Shown: piece by piece, positions 35,556 to 38,854 of the stretch
Position numbering within the stretch: position 1 is the stretch's first letter
How the letters are laid out: every line of letters starts with the position of its first letter
DNA from: Planctomycetota bacterium
GTDB lineage: Bacteria; Planctomycetota; UBA8108; JACQVS01
Length of the DNA: 38,854 nucleotides
Direction: 5' to 3'
NCBI GenBank assembly: GCA_028280485.1
Contig: JANQLS010000127.1
Coordinates: 1 to 38,854, forward strand
Program-made: the position numbers and the translations under genes
Notes under the pieces: generated by a model
Told to the model about the DNA's origin: nothing
What the model saw: the letters and a program-made list of their open reading frames with translations, nothing else
Databases searched by the model: none

Positions 35556-37796
35556 ATGTCTCTACCCGAAGTCGACTGGACCCCCATTCAAAATGCCATT
35601 TCGCATTTAGATCAGGATACTCTTGAAATTCTGAATAAAGAAATTCAGATTGTTCAAGGTACTCTGTCTGCTATTAAATCAAAATTTAATCAAGTTTCCA
35701 AAGCACAGGCTGAAGCACTCGTTAATTCAGCAACTATACTAGAGGAGCTTGAACAGTCTCAAACTAAAGCCGAACAGGCCAGCCTGGCGAAGAGCGAGTT
35801 TATTGCAAATATTAGTCATGAAATCCGTACTCCGATGAATGGAATTATTTGTACTACTCGTTTACTGCAGCAAACGGAACTCGACTCCAAGCAGCAAAAG
35901 TATTCGAAAATCATCAGTTCTTCTTCGAATGTCTTACTCGATCTTGTCAACAATATCTTAGATTACTCAAAAATCGAATCCGGGAATCTTGAAACAGATA
36001 TTGATCCGTTTGATCTTCAAATTTTATTAGAAGACATCGTCGAAGGCTTTGCTGCTAGTGCTAATGAAAAAGCTTTACCTCTTACGTTAGCATATAGTTT
36101 AGACACGCCCACGAATGTGCTTGGAGACGGTTTTAGAGTTCGTCAAATTCTGACTAATTTTATAAGCAATGCTATTAAGTTTTCAGAAAAGGGGGAGGTT
36201 GCAGTCACAGTGAACTCTGCCCCAGCAGGGAAAGATCAGGTCGTTTTTAAGATACAAGTGAGAGACTCTGGCTGTGGTATCCCCAAAGATAAAATTCAAA
36301 AATTATTTACCCCGTTCACTCAAGTAGATTCATCTATTTCGAAACGTTACGGTGGTACTGGATTAGGTCTCGCTATATGTAAAAAATTAGCTATTCTTCT
36401 CGAAGCCGAAGTCGGAGTAGACAGTGAAGAAGGAGTAGGATCGACATTCTGGTTAGAAATTCCACTGAAGTTGTCACCCTATGAAGAAAATAAAAGTCAG
36501 TGCGAATTGAAGGACAAAAAATACAAAGTTGTGCTTGTCGATGATGCTGAGATCGAGTGTAAGCATGTGAAAAACTGTTGCGAGCAGTGGGGATTTTCGG
36601 TTGATCAGTTGGATCCTCTAGATGATTCTCTAATTAGTTTTTTAGAAAAACAAGACGCTAAGTCAAGCTACAATATTTTCCTAATCTCAAGTTCGATTAT
36701 TAATAAACTCGAATCAAAGGCAATTAATAGATTTTGTGATTGGGTTAAAGAGACTCCGTCAAAAATTGTTTTAATTTCAGGATTAGAAGATGATTCTTGG
36801 CTTAATCAAATTAGCTGCTTAGGTAAAACCTTTGTGATTCGTCGACCTCTTCGAAAGCAAGAACTTCGAGATGAATTATACTTAGCAATAAACGATGCTA
36901 AGCCGCCGGTGCAGATCCAAAGCCAGCAGAGAAGTTTTGAAAAAACAAACTCGATAGTTCAATTAAAGCCTGAGGAAAATTTGAGCCAACGAAAAATACT
37001 CTTAGCGGAAGATCAGGAGATGAATCAGATCGTAACTAAAGAGATTCTTTCTACTGCTGGTTTTGAAGTAATGCTGGCTAATGATGGAAGAGAAGCGCTC
37101 AATGCCTTTAAAAAACATAAATACGAACTTGTCCTCATGGATTGTCAAATGCCTGAGGTTGATGGTTACCAAGCAACCGAAAATATTCGACAGTTTGAAC
37201 TCCAGAACGAAATCGCTAGCGCGAAGAGAACTCCCATAGTTGCCCTTACTGCAAATGTTTCAGATGAGGATCAAAAACGTTGTATTGATTCTGGTATGGA
37301 TGCAGTGATTGGAAAGCCATTTGAGCCCGAAGGATTACTAGAAGCGATCAGCAAGTATGTTGGGGGGATCGAGACAAGTTTAAAAGTTAAGTCGGATACT
37401 AAAGATTTAAGTAATTCTAATCAGAATTCAGATCCGCAGCCTATTGATCTTGGGGGATTGTTCGATATATGTTGCGGCAAAGCAGAACAGGTTTGTCAAG
37501 TTTTACAGATGTTCCAAAAGAAAGCTGCACTCTGGATTCCTGATTTCAAAAAGGCCATTGAGGCAAGAGATATGGAACAAGCGCATTATCTCTCTCATGC
37601 CATAAAGGGTACTGCTGGTATTATCTCGGCCACTACTCTTTATGAGAGCGCTGCAAAGCTGGATCAACTTGCAAAAGAAGGTGATATTTCCGGCGTTGAA
37701 CTCAGTTATGGATCTTTTCTTGAAGAGTTAAACCAGTGTTTAGATTTCGTTGAGCACTTGCTGATTTTAGAAGATTTTGGCGTAAATAGTTTTTAG
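35556..37796 (+). CDS. cytoplasmic hybrid histidine kinase: coiled coil, HisKA, HATPase, two receivers, Hpt
   Basis: A 746-aa protein without membrane spans or PAS/GAF sensors. A coiled coil occupies about 10-80. HisKA has the phosphorylation site His88 in ISHEIRTPMNG. HATPase has N-box NFISNAIKF (201-209), DSGCGIP (237-243) and GGTGLGLAI (266-274). Receiver 1 (323-445) is degenerate: VVLVDDAE at its start, but Ser in place of the phospho-accepting Asp (FLISSS) and Arg at the usual Lys. Receiver 2 (479-602) is complete: Asp486, Asp529 in LVLMDCQMPEVDG, Thr566, Lys587. The Hpt domain has His681 in HAIKGTAG. A full phosphorelay except output is therefore present. The DsrE gene is 12 nt upstream. 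Confidence 0.9.
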   Translation: MSLPEVDWTPIQNAISHLDQDTLEILNKEIQIVQGTLSAIKSKFNQVSKAQAEALVNSATILEELEQSQTKAEQASLAKSEFIANISHEIRTPMNGIICTTRLLQQTELDSKQQKYSKIISSSSNVLLDLVNNILDYSKIESGNLETDIDPFDLQILLEDIVEGFAASANEKALPLTLAYSLDTPTNVLGDGFRVRQILTNFISNAIKFSEKGEVAVTVNSAPAGKDQVVFKIQVRDSGCGIPKDKIQKLFTPFTQVDSSISKRYGGTGLGLAICKKLAILLEAEVGVDSEEGVGSTFWLEIPLKLSPYEENKSQCELKDKKYKVVLVDDAEIECKHVKNCCEQWGFSVDQLDPLDDSLISFLEKQDAKSSYNIFLISSSIINKLESKAINRFCDWVKETPSKIVLISGLEDDSWLNQISCLGKTFVIRRPLRKQELRDELYLAINDAKPPVQIQSQQRSFEKTNSIVQLKPEENLSQRKILLAEDQEMNQIVTKEILSTAGFEVMLANDGREALNAFKKHKYELVLMDCQMPEVDGYQATENIRQFELQNEIASAKRTPIVALTANVSDEDQKRCIDSGMDAVIGKPFEPEGLLEAISKYVGGIETSLKVKSDTKDLSNSNQNSDPQPIDLGGLFDICCGKAEQVCQVLQMFQKKAALWIPDFKKAIEARDMEQAHYLSHAIKGTAGIISATTLYESAAKLDQLAKEGDISGVELSYGSFLEELNQCLDFVEHLLILEDFGVNSF

Positions 37797-37814
37797 TTGC
37801 AGTGATTACGATGG

Positions 37815-37857
37815 AATCCGGTAGCCATGGTATGAGCACTGGTTAGGCTGTCGGATT
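37815..37857 (+). terminator. terminator after the hybrid kinase
   Basis: AATCCG-GT-AGCC (37815-37826) pairs with GGCT-GT-CGGATT (37846-37857) around a loop with one internal mismatch, and a T-rich stretch follows. It lies between the convergent ends of the two kinase genes. Confidence 0.5.
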
Positions 37858-37876
37858 TAAGGTGATTTTTAATTTG

Positions 37877-38854
37877 TCACTCTAATGTCTCAGAGAGGGT
37901 TTGAATTAAGATTGTTGAATCAATAGGTTTGGTGAGATAGTCGCTACAACCCGCTGCTCTGCATTTTTCTTCATCTCCTTTCATCGCATTCGCAGTCAGC
38001 GCGATGATCGGTAGGGTCATTCCTTTTTCACGTAGAATATGAGTGGCTGTATACCCATCCATTTCCGGCATTTGCATATCCATTAAGATGACATCGAATG
38101 TGCTTGTGGTCGCTAATTCAACTGCTTCTTTTCCATTAACGGCCGTCGAAACGATCAATCCGGCTCGTTCTAAGAAAATTTGAATTAAATCTCTATTCGT
38201 TTCTCCATCATCTACGACCAGTACTTTACCTTTTAACTGTTGGGAAGCCTCCTTCTTCGGAGCGGTGTTTTCCTTTGAAGGAATTGTAGCTTTCGTTTCT
38301 TCTTGATTCTCTGATGAGGTTTCAAGTTGTTGAGGAGGCTGTATGACGGCCGAATCTCTTAGTGTCCAACCATCAGGCACTTCAATCGGAACTGAAAACG
38401 TGAAGCTGCTACCAAATCCCTCCTTACTTTCTACAACTATTTCTCCTCCTAATGCCTCTACAATTTGTTTACCGATCGCTAATCCCAAGCCACTTCCACC
38501 ATAATTTCTTGTGATTGAACTGTCAACTTGGTGGAACGGATTGAAAATGGTGGATAGCTTTTCACTTGCGATTCCTATCCCGGTGTCTATGACTTGGAAA
38601 AATAGGTAATGAGTGCCTTTTTTTCGTTCAACTCCACCTAAAATTTGTATCCCCCCTAATTCAGTAAACTTGATCGAGTTTCCGATTAAATTGACCAGTA
38701 CTTGTTTTAATCGCATTGAATCCGTTTTAATCTCATTCGGAATCTCAGTAATGAACGCTGAACTCAACTGTAAATTCTTAACTTCACAAGGCGTTTTAAA
38801 CATTGTCACCGTGTCAGAAAGAATTTTTTCAGGCGAGCAGGAAGTGATTTCAAG
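37877..38854 (-). CDS. hybrid histidine kinase, 5' part cut by the window edge
   Basis: The frame is open to position 38854, so the true start is beyond the window; a GTG at 38809 is internal. The visible 325 residues cover the HATPase domain (LVNLIGNSIKF, DTGIGIASEK, GGSGLGLAIGKQ), a low-complexity linker of about 60 residues, and one complete receiver with VLVVDDGETN, LMDMQMPEMDG, ALTANAMK and TKPI. The HisKA and any sensor domains are missing. It converges on the DsrE-linked kinase, and the two HATPase/receiver sequences resemble each other, so duplication or crosstalk is possible. Confidence 0.88.
   Translation of the reverse strand, partial: LEITSCSPEKILSDTVTMFKTPCEVKNLQLSSAFITEIPNEIKTDSMRLKQVLVNLIGNSIKFTELGGIQILGGVERKKGTHYLFFQVIDTGIGIASEKLSTIFNPFHQVDSSITRNYGGSGLGLAIGKQIVEALGGEIVVESKEGFGSSFTFSVPIEVPDGWTLRDSAVIQPPQQLETSSENQEETKATIPSKENTAPKKEASQQLKGKVLVVDDGETNRDLIQIFLERAGLIVSTAVNGKEAVELATTSTFDVILMDMQMPEMDGYTATHILREKGMTLPIIALTANAMKGDEEKCRAAGCSDYLTKPIDSTILIQTLSETLE

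Overview
The window looks like chromosomal DNA of a free-living, probably aquatic bacterium of the PVC superphylum (Planctomycetota or Verrucomicrobiota). This rests on gene content: an ECF sigma factor of the Rhodopirellula/Verrucomicrobium type paired with a FecR-like anti-sigma, a large 'Pirellula/Verrucomicrobium-type' CxxCH heme protein, a secreted beta-propeller ending in a dockerin-like repeat, a sulfatase, and a PhoD-LamG phosphatase. I cannot place it to genus. No tRNA, rRNA, CRISPR array, phage structural gene or complete transposase was seen.

Left part (1-5913). After a strong bidirectional terminator comes a compact four-gene minus-strand operon that looks AT-richer than its surroundings: an unrecognised His/Cys-rich protein, a DUF2000 protein (PTH2-like fold), a NACHT/STAND NTPase of 1041 aa, and a fusion of a formylglycine-generating-enzyme-like (FGE-like) domain with a sulfite-oxidase/MsrP-type molybdopterin domain. 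The FGE-like domain lacks the catalytic cysteines. This is the best candidate for an undescribed system. I infer an NTP-regulated conflict (anti-phage or self/non-self) module in which the STAND protein senses and the flanking proteins act.

5914-14496. A long gene-free stretch is followed by a lipoprotein alpha/beta hydrolase. Next is a second tight minus-strand operon: ECF sigma factor, then (ATGA overlap) a membrane protein joining an anti-sigma/FecR-like module to a complete extracytoplasmic serpin, then two tandem paralogous lipoproteins, closed by a strong hairpin terminator. It suggests a surface-signalling circuit in which protease attack on a serpin could be read out by a sigma factor. 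A divergent TetR regulator/SDR pair with a perfect 25-bp palindromic operator follows, then a small membrane protein.

14497-23106. This part holds secreted and catabolic genes: beta-propeller/dockerin protein, M20D amidohydrolase overlapping or abutting a YbdK-like GCS2 ligase, and a sulfatase with an Ig-like tail. They are interspersed with two families of structured noncoding repeats: a 220-bp repeat in two copies, and a MITE-like element of about 160-200 bp with hairpins and CTAATTAG ends in three copies.

23107-38854. A giant SGNH/PQQ-like/diheme protein, an alpha/beta peptidase-like hydrolase, a redoxin, PhoD-LamG, a CNNM/CorC transporter-like protein and a DUF457 membrane protein come first. 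Then there is a sulfur-relay cluster (DrsE2-like and TusA, divergent from a DsrE-like protein). The DsrE-like gene sits 12 nt upstream of a sensor-less hybrid histidine kinase, suggesting persulfide/redox signalling. The right edge cuts a second hybrid kinase.
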